From NCBI GenBank assembly GCA_002835675.1, contig PIZR01000002.1:1155878-1219877 (forward strand): a DNA stretch of 64,000 bases, written 5' to 3'. The notes beneath the pieces were generated by a model. The model did no database searches. It saw nothing but the letters and a program-made list of their open reading frames with translations, and had not been told where the DNA came from. Below, piece after piece: positions 9,722-18,625 of the stretch. A program made the position numbers and the translations under genes. Each line of letters begins with the position of its first letter. Position 1 is the stretch's first letter. Origin of the DNA: Bacillus sp. BA3 (GTDB taxonomy: Bacteria; Bacillota; Bacilli; Bacillales; DSM-1321).

Positions 9722-10372
9722 TTAACGAACCTCTGTCATATATCGGTTATATAAATCATCACATTTTTCAAGGCATTCTAAATATAATTGTCTGATTTCT
9801 GATATTGGACATAGTTTTATGTAACTTTCATCTTTTATTATCTTAATTAGTGGGTTCATTTCATGATAATAACTATATTCTTGATTTTCTTTATTTAAAA
9901 TGCTTTTATATCTTTTTAAAATAGTTATATAAGCATCGTCAATTAACCTGTAATCACATTTGGCTCTCTCTTGTTTATAAAATGTATAGATTTCTCTTCC
10001 GAAAAATTTACCTTCCGTAAAGAAGGAAGAAGTTACTGGAGAATAATAAAGATACTGATCTTGATAAGGTCTCTTACTAATCTGCATTCTATGCCCATTT
10101 TTCACTTCTTTATACCGATCTCCTAAAGCTTTATATTCATTTGATATCGTTTTGGTTTGGAGATTCGATACATATTGAAAAATAGCAGAATTATTTTCAT
10201 AGTCAGAAATAGGAGTTATAGAACACCAGCATATATAGTTATTATCTAATTTCCCAATAATACAGACCTCTTGTTTGGGACTTATGTATATTTCAAAAGA
10301 AACTCCCTTATCATTTACTTTATAATTTGGAACTACATTAAGATTTTGCTTGATCAAATTAAATTTTTCCAT
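9722..10372 (-). CDS. protein of unknown function
   Basis: About 216 residues, soluble, rich in Tyr, Lys and Ile, with no membrane segment, signal peptide or recognisable motif. ATG 10372 lies behind GAGGAAT, a better fit than an ATG five codons upstream. A short frame ending ...KFTKRYERN stops a few bases before this start. It could be the tail of a lost upstream partner. Confidence 0.6.
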   Translation of the reverse strand: MEKFNLIKQNLNVVPNYKVNDKGVSFEIYISPKQEVCIIGKLDNNYICWCSITPISDYENNSAIFQYVSNLQTKTISNEYKALGDRYKEVKNGHRMQISKRPYQDQYLYYSPVTSSFFTEGKFFGREIYTFYKQERAKCDYRLIDDAYITILKRYKSILNKENQEYSYYHEMNPLIKIIKDESYIKLCPISEIRQLYLECLEKCDDLYNRYMTEVR

Positions 10373-10530
10373 TTTAATTCCTCTCATATCTTTTCGTAAA
10401 TTTACTGTATTCCTGCATATAAGTCTGAATATCCACTTCAGCTAATGCCCTTTTTGCTCTATAAGGAAAGAGCAATTCGTCACTGCCCCTTAGAGAACTT
10501 TCGCACCTGTTAATGAAAATACTCTTATTG

Positions 10531-10977
10531 TTAAGATGGGGATTTACGGACTTTTTGCATAAATAGCTCTGGATTATCAATCTGGTTAAAACCATATTTT
10601 TTATATAATGAATGTGCATCATTAGTAGCTAACATAAACCTGCGAACCCCTTCTAGTTCGGAATGGTTGGTGATAACCTCCATTAACCATTTTGATAATC
10701 CTAATTTACGATAGTCAGGTAATATAAACACATCGCAAAGGTACGCATGGGTTGCTAAATCGGTTATTACCCTTGCAAATCCAACTTGTTCAATATCTTC
10801 ATTTCCTATTTCACCTTTATAAACCCCAAAACATAAGGTTGTATTTTCAATTGACTTTATTACTGTTTCCTTGGGTATTCCCTTTGACCAGTAAGCTTCC
10901 TGATTCAAAAAATTATGTATTAAATCTACATCTAAATGCTTTTTATTAGTGGAAATCGAAAACCCCTTAATATTCAT
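10531..10977 (-). CDS. GNAT-family N-acetyltransferase
   Basis: A 148-residue acetyltransferase-fold protein. The core has strand/loop CDVFILPDYRKLGLSKWLMEVI (acetyl-CoA pyrophosphate loop, in the place of the usual R-x-x-G-x-G/A) and a C-terminal LYKKYGFNQID. The substrate is unknown. AGGGGGATG precedes the ATG. Confidence 0.85.
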   Translation of the reverse strand: MNIKGFSISTNKKHLDVDLIHNFLNQEAYWSKGIPKETVIKSIENTTLCFGVYKGEIGNEDIEQVGFARVITDLATHAYLCDVFILPDYRKLGLSKWLMEVITNHSELEGVRRFMLATNDAHSLYKKYGFNQIDNPELFMQKVRKSPS

Positions 10978-11196
10978 TTTACATCCCCCTGACCTTTTTT
11001 AATTTTCTGTAATTATACCAAATCACTGATTTTAATCTTCTGAACTAACCTGCCGAAATGTTAAAAGCTGCCTTAAATATAACTCGATCTTAAGTAAGGT
11101 TTAAGGAATTCTTGGAAGAATTTTAATACAACAAGTATAACTAAGTAACCCGAAACAAATATTATACATGTTGCAAAATCAAAGGAGGTGGCTAAA

Positions 11197-11376
11197 ATGA
11201 AAGCACAACGAGCAGAAGAAATTGCTTCTTCACCAAATATGGTTAATGTAACCTATAATGAGGAAAGCATCTATATCGAGCACGTCGATGAACAAAATGG
11301 AACGGCTACAATCCATCCCCTTGATGATCCAAATAAAAAACAAAGTGTTTCTGTAACCAGCTTAAAGGAGCAGTAA
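11197..11376 (+). CDS. sspH: small acid-soluble spore protein, H type
   Basis: 59 residues, the family length. It begins MKAQRAEEIASSPNMVNVTY and continues IYIEHVDEQNGTATIHPLDDP, the characteristic SspH pattern. Proteins of this type accumulate in the forespore core and are usually made under sigma-G. A GTG three codons upstream lies inside the AAAGGAGGTG ribosome site, so ATG 11197 is the start. It is monocistronic and followed by a terminator. Confidence 0.92.
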   Translation: MKAQRAEEIASSPNMVNVTYNEESIYIEHVDEQNGTATIHPLDDPNKKQSVSVTSLKEQ

Positions 11377-11387
11377 TTTCCTCGATT

Positions 11388-11424
11388 CAATAATAGACCT
11401 CCACTTTCGGGTGGTGGTTTATTG
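11388..11424 (+). terminator. Rho-independent terminator
   Basis: The arms CAATAATAGACCTCCAC and GTGGTGGTTTATTG pair around TTTCGG, just after sspH. Confidence 0.8.
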
Positions 11425-11483
11425 TTCGATTAAGTTCATTAAACAAGCACCACGTCTATATAGCGTATATTCTCCCAGAAGCT

Positions 11484-11514
11484 AAAAAAAAGCCAACATC
11501 AATCGTTGACTTTA
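11484..11514 (-). terminator. probable terminator
   Basis: On the minus strand GTCAAC-GATTGAT-GTTGGC is followed by eight T, about 80 bp after the DUF3189-like gene. Confidence 0.6.
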
Positions 11515-11590
11515 ATTCCTAATAAAGTTACAAACTGCACTTTCAAAAACGAATTTCGATGGGCTAAGCAATCTTTTACAATAATTAATA

Positions 11591-12103
11591 TTACTTATAT
11601 ATTTCATTCTCTAATATAATCACTTTTTCCCCATTCGCTGCTTTTCCTATTTGTTTCGTATTTTCAACCAACCGAAAAATATTATCACAGCATTGTTTTG
11701 CACCTATAACTAATAATGGTACACCTATAAAATCAATTTTTAATGCTCTTGATAGGTAACCCCCTATAGACATGGCAATAGGTACCGTTGGTGATGTATT
11801 GGAGAATACTATTTTTTCGTTAAAATGAAATTTCTCTTCTAGTAGTAATGTCAATTCTTTTAATGCTGGAACCACAAGCTTTTCTCTTTTATGTCCAATT
11901 GTATAAACTGAGTTGCCATCTTCATCGGTCCCGCGAAAAATCAGCTTTCCAAACTCTTTTTTCGTTAATTTATTGAAATATTTTACATTTAATATTTCTT
12001 CCTTTGTTAGTTTTCTTTCCGATTGAGGTAATTGTTTTAAATGATATGCGGCAGCCATAGACGTGGTATGTGTACCCCCATAATCATTATAGATATACAT
12101 CAT
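11591..12103 (-). CDS. DUF3189-family protein
   Basis: A 170-residue protein. It begins MMYIYNDYGGTHTTSMAAAYHL, then has ILNVKYFNKLTKKEFGKLIFRGTDEDGNSVYTIG-type sequence. This pattern matches Bacillus DUF3189 proteins, found in spore-formers and of unknown function. The N-terminal YGGTHTT loop is glycine-rich like a nucleotide-binding loop but is not a classical Walker A. It stands alone on its strand. Confidence 0.75.
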   Translation of the reverse strand: MMYIYNDYGGTHTTSMAAAYHLKQLPQSERKLTKEEILNVKYFNKLTKKEFGKLIFRGTDEDGNSVYTIGHKREKLVVPALKELTLLLEEKFHFNEKIVFSNTSPTVPIAMSIGGYLSRALKIDFIGVPLLVIGAKQCCDNIFRLVENTKQIGKAANGEKVIILENEIYK

Positions 12104-12298
12104 GAAATCATCCCTAATAGTTTTTTTAATACTATTATGGTCATATACTCCATTTCCAATTCGGTTGATTATTTTAGGGAATATACCGAATTCAGGAATA
12201 TGATCTTATTTCACATAATAAAGTTGTCCTATCTAAAAACAAGATCGTTTTTGCAGTAGATAAGAATATTCCTGTGTTCGAATCATCAATAAAAATAT

Positions 12299-12340
12299 AA
12301 GAGTACACCTATCAGTAATAAATGATAAGGGCACTCTTTT
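12299..12340 (-). terminator. Rho-independent terminator
   Basis: A 16-bp stem (AAGAGTGCCCTTATCA with TGATAGGTGTACTCTT on the minus strand) lies about 85 bp after the carboxypeptidase gene. The rest of the 12104-12424 spacer shows no gene. Confidence 0.75.
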
Positions 12341-12424
12341 ATTGTTTATATTATTTTTAAGCTGGGTATGTATAGACAGCAACGCCTCTGTTAGCCAGTC
12401 AGTGGGTTTCATTAGTAACGAGTC

Positions 12425-13534
12425 CTATAACCCTCCCAATCCAAGGGATGGGACAGATAATTTAATTAGCTTATCATTGGTTGTTTCTTTTTTAATCGGG
12501 GCAGGCAATACTGTGTTCCTAACATCAGCGACCGTTTTAAGGTCAAAGGATTCTATTGCTTCCCCCTCTTGGTTCATGATTGAGAGAATTCCATCATTAC
12601 CCGTTTTTAGACTAGGTTGATCACTGCTTGAATGAGTATAGTATAAGTCTTCGTTCAGCGTGTAGGAATGAGAGTAGTCCGCTGAATAAAGTTTGCTTTT
12701 TTTATCAATTTTGCCTGATATAAAGTTATCAAAGCCATAGTTGAATAAAAGCTTCGTATCAGCGTAGGCAACTTTGTCTGAAGGAGCTTTTAGAGTGACA
12801 GCAATCAATTCCTGATCACCTCTGGTGGCAGTGGAAATCAGGGTGTAGCCGGATTGACTGACGAAACCGGTTTTCCCGCCGGTTATTCCCTTATAGGGGA
12901 GTTCTCCTTTTAACATTTTATGATGGGTAATTAGAGTCGTGTCCCATGTTTCCACTTCCCATGGTAAAGCCTTCTTCCCAAAATAATCACGGAAAGTTTC
13001 ATTTTTCATTGCATATTGGGTAATTTTCGCAAGGTCACTGGCTGTAGTTACATGGTCTTTGTCAAACAATCCATGGGGGTTTGTAAAATGAGTATCGGTG
13101 ACGTTTACTTCTTTTCTTAAAAACTCATTCAAATCTTCCATAAACAGTTTTTCACTGCCAGACATATGCTCGGCAATTGCGATGGCTGCATCATTTCCGG
13201 AGTTGATTAGCATTCCTGCAATTAATTTGGAAAGCTCTATTTCCTCCCCAGGTTCAATAAATACCGAAGACCCGTCTGCCTTCGCTGCTTTCTTGCTTAC
13301 AGTCACTAGTTCGTTCATATCCCCGTGTTCTATAGCATATATAGCCGTGGCAACTTTCGTTAGACTGGCTGGATACATACTTTTATTCATGTTTTTTTCG
13401 TATAATACTTTTCCACTTTTCGCATCAATAATGATACCGGCTTCACTATTGAGGGGTAAGTCAGATTCTGCACTTACAGTTGTAGAGGCGAAGGGGATTA
13501 AAGCCAAAATGAAGATGAAGAAAAACTTTTTCAT
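12425..13534 (-). CDS. D-alanyl-D-alanine carboxypeptidase (DacF/PBP5 type)
   Basis: A 369-residue secreted penicillin-binding protein. Residues 1-22 form a signal peptide ending VSA. The active-site SLTK has Ser57 and Lys60, SGN is in the loop near 114, and KTG is near 220. It trims the terminal D-Ala of peptidoglycan stem peptides outside the membrane. The C-terminal beta domain is shorter than in PBP5, and no amphipathic anchor helix is obvious at the end (PSLGLGGL). AAAGGAG precedes the ATG. Confidence 0.92.
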   Translation of the reverse strand: MKKFFFIFILALIPFASTTVSAESDLPLNSEAGIIIDAKSGKVLYEKNMNKSMYPASLTKVATAIYAIEHGDMNELVTVSKKAAKADGSSVFIEPGEEIELSKLIAGMLINSGNDAAIAIAEHMSGSEKLFMEDLNEFLRKEVNVTDTHFTNPHGLFDKDHVTTASDLAKITQYAMKNETFRDYFGKKALPWEVETWDTTLITHHKMLKGELPYKGITGGKTGFVSQSGYTLISTATRGDQELIAVTLKAPSDKVAYADTKLLFNYGFDNFISGKIDKKSKLYSADYSHSYTLNEDLYYTHSSSDQPSLKTGNDGILSIMNQEGEAIESFDLKTVADVRNTVLPAPIKKETTNDKLIKLSVPSLGLGGL

Positions 13535-13792
13535 ATGCCGCTCCTTTGATGATAGTAAAATCCTATATAGTCATAATAAAATAAATCTGAATGTTTAGAG
13601 TTGATTTATTGAAAGTGAAATACAAAAGTAATTACCCCTTAATAATTTTGGAAACATTTCGGGGAATGGACTTCATTTTCTTTCCTGAAATAACTTTATA
13701 AGGGTTGTAACCCTTTTAGTGGAGCCTCCATTTAATCTCCATTAAATAGATTTTTTTGTAGATCACTAAATATCTGGCAATTTCTTTTCATG

Positions 13793-13817
13793 AAAAAAAC
13801 CCTTCAAACTGAAGGGA
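13793..13817 (-). terminator. hairpin with T-run
   Basis: CCCTTCA-GTT-TGAAGGG on the minus strand is followed by seven T. It lies inside the 13535-14437 gene-free stretch and has no close upstream gene. Confidence 0.55.
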
Positions 13818-13877
13818 TTCTGTCTGTAGATAAAATCTAAGAAAAGCCAGCTTGACTGCAGTTTTTTTATTTAAAAA

Positions 13878-13991
13878 ACGTTCCAGATGATTTCAGAAAT
13901 CCGCTCCCTTTCCGCCGACTGTCTGCCAAGCCGCATCAAAGCAAGCGACTGCGGTGTCTCGGCTAGCCAGTAATTCGGCAGGAGTGTCGCA
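13878..13991 (-). repeat. divergent copy of the GC-rich intergenic repeat
   Basis: Read on the minus strand this shares the landmarks of the full repeat in the same order: GCGACACTCCTGC, GAGACACCGCAG, CGGCGGAAAGGGAGCGG and a final TGGAACG. The spacing is similar but the sequence has diverged. A hairpin-like lead (CTGTAG...CTGCAG) and TTTTTTTATTTAAAAAACG precede it, as at 30678-30740. Confidence 0.6.
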
Positions 13992-14079
13992 AATTTCTTC
14001 AATCCAATAAGGATTACAGTAAAAAAAAATGAAGGATAATCTAGTCTTGTATTAAAATCATAGTTCGAGATGAGACCGT

Positions 14080-14130
14080 TCCCGACCGCCCGCGGAAAGC
14101 GAGTACCTGGAGTGGAAATCGACGTTCCAG
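14080..14130 (+). repeat. partial GC-rich repeat (right end)
   Basis: The segment CCGACCGCCCGCGGAAAGCG to GACGTTCCAG is nearly identical to the right end of the full copy 110 bp downstream. Confidence 0.8.
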
Positions 14131-14190
14131 GTTTAATAAACCCTCATAAAAACTGTAAACAAAAGGGGCTTTACCTAAATTTCAAAACAA

Positions 14191-14326
14191 AGTTGATTGG
14201 AACGGAAGGTACGAGACTCCTGCGGGAAAAGCGTGTCAAGGGGAGACCCCGCAGGCGCAAGGCGACGAGGAGGCTCCCCGACCGCCCGCGGAAAGCGAGT
14301 GCCTGGAGTGGAAATCGACGTTCCAG
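14191..14326 (+). repeat. GC-rich intergenic repeat, full copy
   Basis: About 135 bp with internal complementary blocks CCTGCGGG and CCCCGCAGG, so the transcript would fold. Copies also lie at 28328-28450, 30731-30866 and 63882-64000. Frames that cross it are not genes. Confidence 0.85.
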
Positions 14327-14345
14327 TTTTTACAAACCCTCATAA

Positions 14346-14387
14346 AAACAGTAGACAAACTTGATTTTCATCGAGTTTGTCTACTGT
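14346..14387 (-). terminator. terminator of the acyltransferase gene
   Basis: The arms ACAGTAGACAAACT and AGTTTGTCTACTGT pair. On the minus strand a T-run follows. It lies 50 bp after the acyltransferase stop. Confidence 0.75.
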
Positions 14388-14437
14388 CTCAACCCTTCAA
14401 ACTGAGGGCTAGTTACTTCATATGAGTTAAAATTCTG

Positions 14438-15409
14438 TTATGTTTTCATTTTCATTCCTATTAACACACATTCCACTTTTACTATCGGTTTTCTTGATAA
14501 TATAAATATAATGGTTACAGGTATGACTAATAAAACATAGTACTGGCCACTTTCTTTGATCCAATCATATATAAATGAGTTATAAACGTATTCCAGAAAA
14601 AACATATGAAAAAGATAAATACCTAATGTAATTGATCCTATTTCAGTAAAAAAAGTATGTTTTTTAGGAACAATACATAAAAAACAATAAGTTGCTGCTC
14701 CCATAATTAAATAAACGAGAAACTTATATATAAAACCGAGGGCAATGGAGCCTTCCATTAATTCCTTATAACCTAAACGGCCATAAAACCATTCCCTCCA
14801 AGTCATTTCCCCATAGAAATAAATACCGATAAAGATCAACCCTAGTACAGCCCAGCCTATTAGGGCATTACTTTTCTTTTTAACCCATTCAAAATGATTT
14901 TTTTCTAAAAAATGACCAATTAAAAAGAAAGGAAAGAAAAAGAACGTTCTCGACAAACTTAACCATTCATTCACTTCACCAAAGTAACCGATTATTAGAG
15001 AGACAATTATTGAAAGAACGATTCCATATTTCCTCGAGGAAAATATAAACAATAATATATTCCAGCAGAATAAGCTTATTAAGAACCATAAAGCCCATCT
15101 TGGAGTCAAAATTGTGAATTCAATTGGTTCATCAAATACCTTCTGATAATAGAAGGTATAAATCATCTGGAATATTACATAGGGAATTAATATTTTCTTA
15201 ATTAGCCCCCAGAGGTCCTTTTTACTTTTTATCTTTCTTGAAAAATAGCCGGATACTAAAATAAAAGCTGGCATATGGAATGAAAAAATAAACAAATAAA
15301 TTGTTAAAATCCATTCGTTTTCTTCCACCATTCTTGCTAATGTGTGTCCCAAAACAACTAGTACGATTAAAACAGCTTTCGCATTATCAAAATACGGATC
15401 ACGCTTCAT
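14438..15409 (-). CDS. membrane acyltransferase 3 family protein
   Basis: A 323-residue integral membrane protein with about ten helices. It opens with RDPYFDNAKAVLIVLVVLGHT, where the conserved His of acyltransferase-3 proteins ends the first helix, and continues FSFHMPAFILVSGYFSRK. Members transfer acetyl or similar groups onto sugars or peptidoglycan at the membrane. The acceptor here is unknown. AGGGGG precedes the ATG. It has no neighbours in an operon. Confidence 0.85.
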   Translation of the reverse strand: MKRDPYFDNAKAVLIVLVVLGHTLARMVEENEWILTIYLFIFSFHMPAFILVSGYFSRKIKSKKDLWGLIKKILIPYVIFQMIYTFYYQKVFDEPIEFTILTPRWALWFLISLFCWNILLFIFSSRKYGIVLSIIVSLIIGYFGEVNEWLSLSRTFFFFPFFLIGHFLEKNHFEWVKKKSNALIGWAVLGLIFIGIYFYGEMTWREWFYGRLGYKELMEGSIALGFIYKFLVYLIMGAATYCFLCIVPKKHTFFTEIGSITLGIYLFHMFFLEYVYNSFIYDWIKESGQYYVLLVIPVTIIFILSRKPIVKVECVLIGMKMKT

Positions 15410-15474
15410 GAAATCTTACCCCCTATAAAGAAACTGCTAGTTATATCTTCTGATCCTCAATTATGGTTTGAATG

Positions 15475-15517
15475 AAAAAGCCGGCGTTCCTCTAATATAG
15501 GATTGCCGGCTGTTTAT
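15475..15517. terminator. hairpin, possible terminator
   Basis: AGCCGGC pairs with GCCGGCT around a 19-base loop, with A/T-rich flanks. The remaining spacer to 15783 shows no gene I can support. Confidence 0.5.
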
Positions 15518-15783
15518 TTACGGAACTTCATTGGAGTATCTACCATATCATAGCTTGTTTACAGTATAGTTAATGGAAAATAACAGTTTGATAACAGAGA
15601 CTTAAACAAAAAACTCCACCCGCCAATCGAGACGCGCTATCGCACCCGTTAATGACTTGCCGGAACGGACAATCACTTTCAAAATCAAATCCCAAGCAGT
15701 TCCAGACGTTTTCGCCTTAGCAGAACGGGTAGTGTATTATATAAGCATGAGTATGATAACGTCTCTCTATAGGAGGAATGTTC

Positions 15784-16176
15784 ATGAATCCAATCATATT
15801 ATTTGATGGTGAATGCAACTTTTGCGATTCGAGTGTCCAGTTCATTATAAAGCGGGATCCGCAGGGGCTTTTTCATTACGCTTCGCTTCAAAGTGAGGCG
15901 GGACAAGAGTTGCTGAAGAAGTATGATGTTCCAGCAGATATAGATAGCATGGTCCTGATTGAAAGGGATAAGGCCTACTATAAATCGTCTGCAGCCTTGA
16001 GGATTTGCCGTCGCTTACAAGGGGCATGGAAACTGCTTTACGGCTTCATCATCGTTCCAAGCTTCATCCGGAACTTCGTTTATGATTTCATTGCCAGAAA
16101 CCGTTACAAATGGTTCGGAAAGAAAGAAGAAAGCTGTATGCTGCCGTCGCCAAGTGTTCGAAAGCGATTTTTATAA
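15784..16176 (+). CDS. thiol-disulfide oxidoreductase DCC family protein
   Basis: About 130 residues. The N-terminal FDGECNFCDSSVQFIIKRD carries the CxxC motif of the DUF393/YuxK group, followed by SLQSEAGQELL and the typical RNFVYDFIARNRYKWFG end. The fold is thioredoxin-like; the partner is unknown. AGGAGG at 15771 fits ATG 15784 (spacing 7) better than the in-frame ATG two codons upstream. Confidence 0.9.
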   Translation: MNPIILFDGECNFCDSSVQFIIKRDPQGLFHYASLQSEAGQELLKKYDVPADIDSMVLIERDKAYYKSSAALRICRRLQGAWKLLYGFIIVPSFIRNFVYDFIARNRYKWFGKKEESCMLPSPSVRKRFL

Positions 16177-16222
16177 AGAAAATGTATTTGTTGGATTGGA
16201 AATGGTCAACTTTCTAGTATCA

Positions 16223-16266
16223 ACAAAAAAAAAGGACGATCAGCGCTCACGGCTTTTCGTCCTTTT
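16223..16266. terminator. terminator shared by convergent genes
   Basis: AAAGGACGA pairs with TCGTCCTTT, with an A-run left and T-rich right side. It lies between the DCC gene and the convergent FN3 gene. Confidence 0.75.
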
Positions 16267-17612
16267 CATTGTGTAAATGTGGAGTATCTCCATAAATGAT
16301 TGGCCGTAGGATGCGCCATCATTTCGAGCCCTTTGTTTTCCGCCAGGTGCAGGGGTGCCCAGTCTGGGTCATCTGCCTCCTTGAGGTAGACTTCGTGATG
16401 CGGTGCCTGATCATGAAAGCCTGCTATATTGATTTCGCCATTTCGGTAAAAGGTCCCAATCACTTTATAATCCACGGCAGGAGAAATGATGATTGGGTTG
16501 CCTACAGAGTGTGTCAGCTGAATTGTCGTTTTTTCATGATTGGATAATACGCGCTTCACTACAATGTCTTCATCCGAGGCCACTCCTTCCTCAAGGAAAT
16601 CGCCATCATGATTGTAGGCTTCACTTTTCCCGACAGCTTTGGAAAATTCAATCTCGGCCTTTCGTTCCTTTTCGTGAATATACACATCGACTCTAGTCCG
16701 GAAAAGGGGTGATTCAGGATCAAACCCGCGATTGTCACCTTTAAAAATGGGAACCTTCGATGCAAGATTGGGGTTTTTCAGCCACTCTTCCGGTAAAAAG
16801 GTGGTATAGCGCAGCTGCCAATTTCTTTTCTTTTTACCGTCCACATCGTTTTCAACTGGCTGTAAAAGCTTTTTTACAGGCCCAATCTTTTTCGTATTCG
16901 TTATTTCCTCGATCGCTGCCTTTGCTTGGGATGAACCTTTTTTTACGGCTCCGACAATACTCGCTAGAAGGGATTTCACGGCATAGGACTCCTGCTCCGA
17001 ACGCGGAAGGGGCCGCTTTGCTTTAATGGTATATGTGTATTCCTGATCTTCACTAATACTTCGATCACTGAAGGAACATCCATCCACTTTCCCAATATCC
17101 ACGCCGTTTCGGTAAATCGTATACTCTTTTATTCCTTTGATGGGCTCCCATTCCAGGGTGGCTTGGCCTTTTGCGACAATCGTGGTGAATACCAAATCCA
17201 AAAGGATATTATCTTCTTTTTTATTCTCGGCGGTCGTTGATGTCTGTATTTTCATCCTGTTTACTGCCTGTTCTTTTTCATTCAAACTATCTATCGTGTA
17301 CGTATAGATGGTTCCTGGAGTCAGACCCCAATCTGCAATCTTTGGCTCCGAGCCGCTGTAAATCAGCTCTTTCCCCCTGAATACCCGATAGAAACCGCCT
17401 TCATCCGGCCAAATAAGTTTTATGGAATCTTCTTTCCGTTCGATCTTGCACATCAATGAAGCCGTTTTGAATACCGCTTGATGCTTCCTCTTATTGGAGA
17501 CCAGATAAGCGAATCCCGCAAGACCAAGAGCAAGCAATGAATGCCGTGCAGTGAATGTAACTCCGCCTACTTTTAAACGGGGAAATGAATAATGAGCAAT
17601 CAACTTCTTCAT
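16266..17612 (-). CDS. FN3-repeat protein with DUF3238-like C-terminus
   Basis: About 448 residues. A hydrophobic segment near residues 25-40 (SLLALGLAGFAYLV) is followed by two fibronectin type III-like modules (IKLIWPDEGGFYRVFRG... and ATLEWEPIKGIKEYTIYRNG). The C-terminal 190-residue region ends in FYRNGEINIAGFHDQAPHHE..., which resembles Bacillus DUF3238 proteins. It is probably membrane-anchored with its domains outside; function is unknown. ATG 17612 has AAGGA 7 bases upstream, better than the GTG one codon earlier. Confidence 0.75.
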   Translation of the reverse strand: MKKLIAHYSFPRLKVGGVTFTARHSLLALGLAGFAYLVSNKRKHQAVFKTASLMCKIERKEDSIKLIWPDEGGFYRVFRGKELIYSGSEPKIADWGLTPGTIYTYTIDSLNEKEQAVNRMKIQTSTTAENKKEDNILLDLVFTTIVAKGQATLEWEPIKGIKEYTIYRNGVDIGKVDGCSFSDRSISEDQEYTYTIKAKRPLPRSEQESYAVKSLLASIVGAVKKGSSQAKAAIEEITNTKKIGPVKKLLQPVENDVDGKKKRNWQLRYTTFLPEEWLKNPNLASKVPIFKGDNRGFDPESPLFRTRVDVYIHEKERKAEIEFSKAVGKSEAYNHDGDFLEEGVASDEDIVVKRVLSNHEKTTIQLTHSVGNPIIISPAVDYKVIGTFYRNGEINIAGFHDQAPHHEVYLKEADDPDWAPLHLAENKGLEMMAHPTANHLWRYSTFTQ

Positions 17613-17691
17613 CACCTCTTCCTTTTCTAGGTGTTATTCTTTACCCACTTTAATCTCCAAGCACACTTTGCAATGTGCTGTGCTGGGCATA

Positions 17692-17726
17692 ACAAAACCG
17701 AGGGAATGGTTACTCCCTCGGTCATT
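17692..17726 (-). terminator. Rho-independent terminator
   Basis: ACCGAGGGA pairs with TCCCTCGGT, followed on the minus strand by TTTTG. It lies 25 bp after the long KGG gene. Confidence 0.85.
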
Positions 17727-17749
17727 TATAAGTTTCACTGGATTATATT

Positions 17750-18196
17750 TTAACGGCGGCTTTTTTCCCCGCCTTTGCGTCCTGCTTCTTCACGGCTCAT
17801 TTTTCCATCATCGGAATCATCACGTTGATTGGCCCGTGCCTCTCCGCCTTTTTCGCCGATTTCCTGATAGAATTCCTTGCCATGACTGTCGGATGTCGCT
17901 TCTCCGCCTTTTTTACCAATCTCCTGATAGAATTCCTTATCATGATTTTCGGATGTCGCTTCTCCGCCCTTTTGGCCAATCTCTTGATAGAATTCCTTAT
18001 CATGATTTTCGGATGTCGCTTCTCCGCCCTTTTGGCCAATCTCCTGATAGAAGTCCTTATCATGATTTTCGGATGTTGCTTCTCCGCCTTTTTGGCCAAT
18101 CTCTTGATAGAATTCCTTATCATGATTTTTTGCTGTTGTTTCTCCACCTTTACGTCCTGCTTCTTCACGACTCATTTTCTCATTGTTGTTAGCCAT
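17750..18196 (-). CDS. GsiB-like KGG-repeat general stress protein
   Basis: 148 residues. MSREEAGRKGGE caps both ends. Between them lie five 20-residue repeats of the type EFYQEIGQKGGEATSENHDK. This is the KGG/LEA-like pattern of B. subtilis GsiB: hydrophilic, unstructured desiccation and stress proteins. ATG 18196 follows AAGGAGG, while an upstream in-frame start includes that site. A near-consensus sigma-B promoter sits 54 bp upstream. A truncated paralog lies next door. Confidence 0.9.
   Translation of the reverse strand: MANNNEKMSREEAGRKGGETTAKNHDKEFYQEIGQKGGEATSENHDKDFYQEIGQKGGEATSENHDKEFYQEIGQKGGEATSENHDKEFYQEIGKKGGEATSDSHGKEFYQEIGEKGGEARANQRDDSDDGKMSREEAGRKGGEKSRR
17836..18154 (-). 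repeat. 60-bp tandem repeats inside the KGG gene
   Basis: Five nearly identical 60-bp units encode the 20-residue KGG modules. Variation is mostly third-position, with Asp/Glu and Gln/Lys exchanges. The unit length keeps the reading frame, so copy number can change without loss of function. Confidence 0.85.
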
Positions 18197-18249
18197 TAAA
18201 AATTCCTCCTTATTATTTGGATTTTTCATGTACTAGCTACATATGGCAT

Positions 18250-18274
18250 GTACCCGCTTGAACAGCTATAAAAC
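18250..18274 (-). promoter_or_regulatory. sigma-B promoter of the long KGG gene
   Basis: On the minus strand GTTTTA, a 13-base spacer and GGGTAC match the sigma-B consensus GTTTAA / GGGTAT with correct spacing. Confidence 0.75.
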
Positions 18275-18359
18275 TGGATTAAGCTAATAACTTCAGGTCG
18301 TTTTTTTTAGCGGCGACTTTTTCCCTCGCCATTAAGTTCTGCTTTTCCCTGCTCATTTT

Positions 18360-18572
18360 TCAATCATCGGAACCATCACGTTGATTGGCTCTAGCCTCTC
18401 CGCCTTTTTTGCCAATTTCCTGATAGAAGTCCTTATCATGATTTTCGGAAGTGGCCTCTCCACCTTTTTGACCAATCTCTTGGAAGAATTCCTTATCATG
18501 ATTTTTTGCTGTCGCTTCCCCGCCTTTGCGGCCAGCTTCTTCCCTGCTCATTTTTTCATTGTTGTTAGTCAT
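18360..18572 (-). CDS. short KGG-repeat stress protein with decayed C-terminus
   Basis: 70 residues, with two KGG modules after MTNNNEKMSREEAGRKGGE. The frame stops at a TGA where the paralog at 17750-18196 has GGA (SDDG-KMSREE). The DNA beyond, 18300-18359, still resembles the paralog's end (KMSRE...) but carries substitutions and small indels. The C-terminal cap has therefore been lost by a nonsense change. Its sigma-B promoter is intact and GGAGG precedes the ATG, so the shortened protein is probably still made. Confidence 0.8.
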   Translation of the reverse strand: MTNNNEKMSREEAGRKGGEATAKNHDKEFFQEIGQKGGEATSENHDKDFYQEIGKKGGEARANQRDGSDD

Positions 18573-18625
18573 TAAAACTCCTCCTTATTATTTGGATTTT
18601 TTAAGAACTAGCTACAGTTTTATGT

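Noticed and set aside
10374-10622. 82-codon minus-strand frame ending ...KFTKRYERN just before the 10372 start
   Set aside because: Its first third overlaps the GNAT gene in another frame and no ribosome site is seen. It may be the tail of a lost gene, but I cannot support it.
14070-14345. Open frame of 91 codons on the plus strand
   Set aside because: It lies across the GC-rich repeat copies and encodes the repeat only (PRRRKATRRLPDR-like). No ribosome site.
17668-18199. Long plus-strand and second minus-strand frames over the KGG repeats
   Set aside because: Shadow frames created by the 60-bp repeat. The KGG frame has the ribosome site, promoter and known family.
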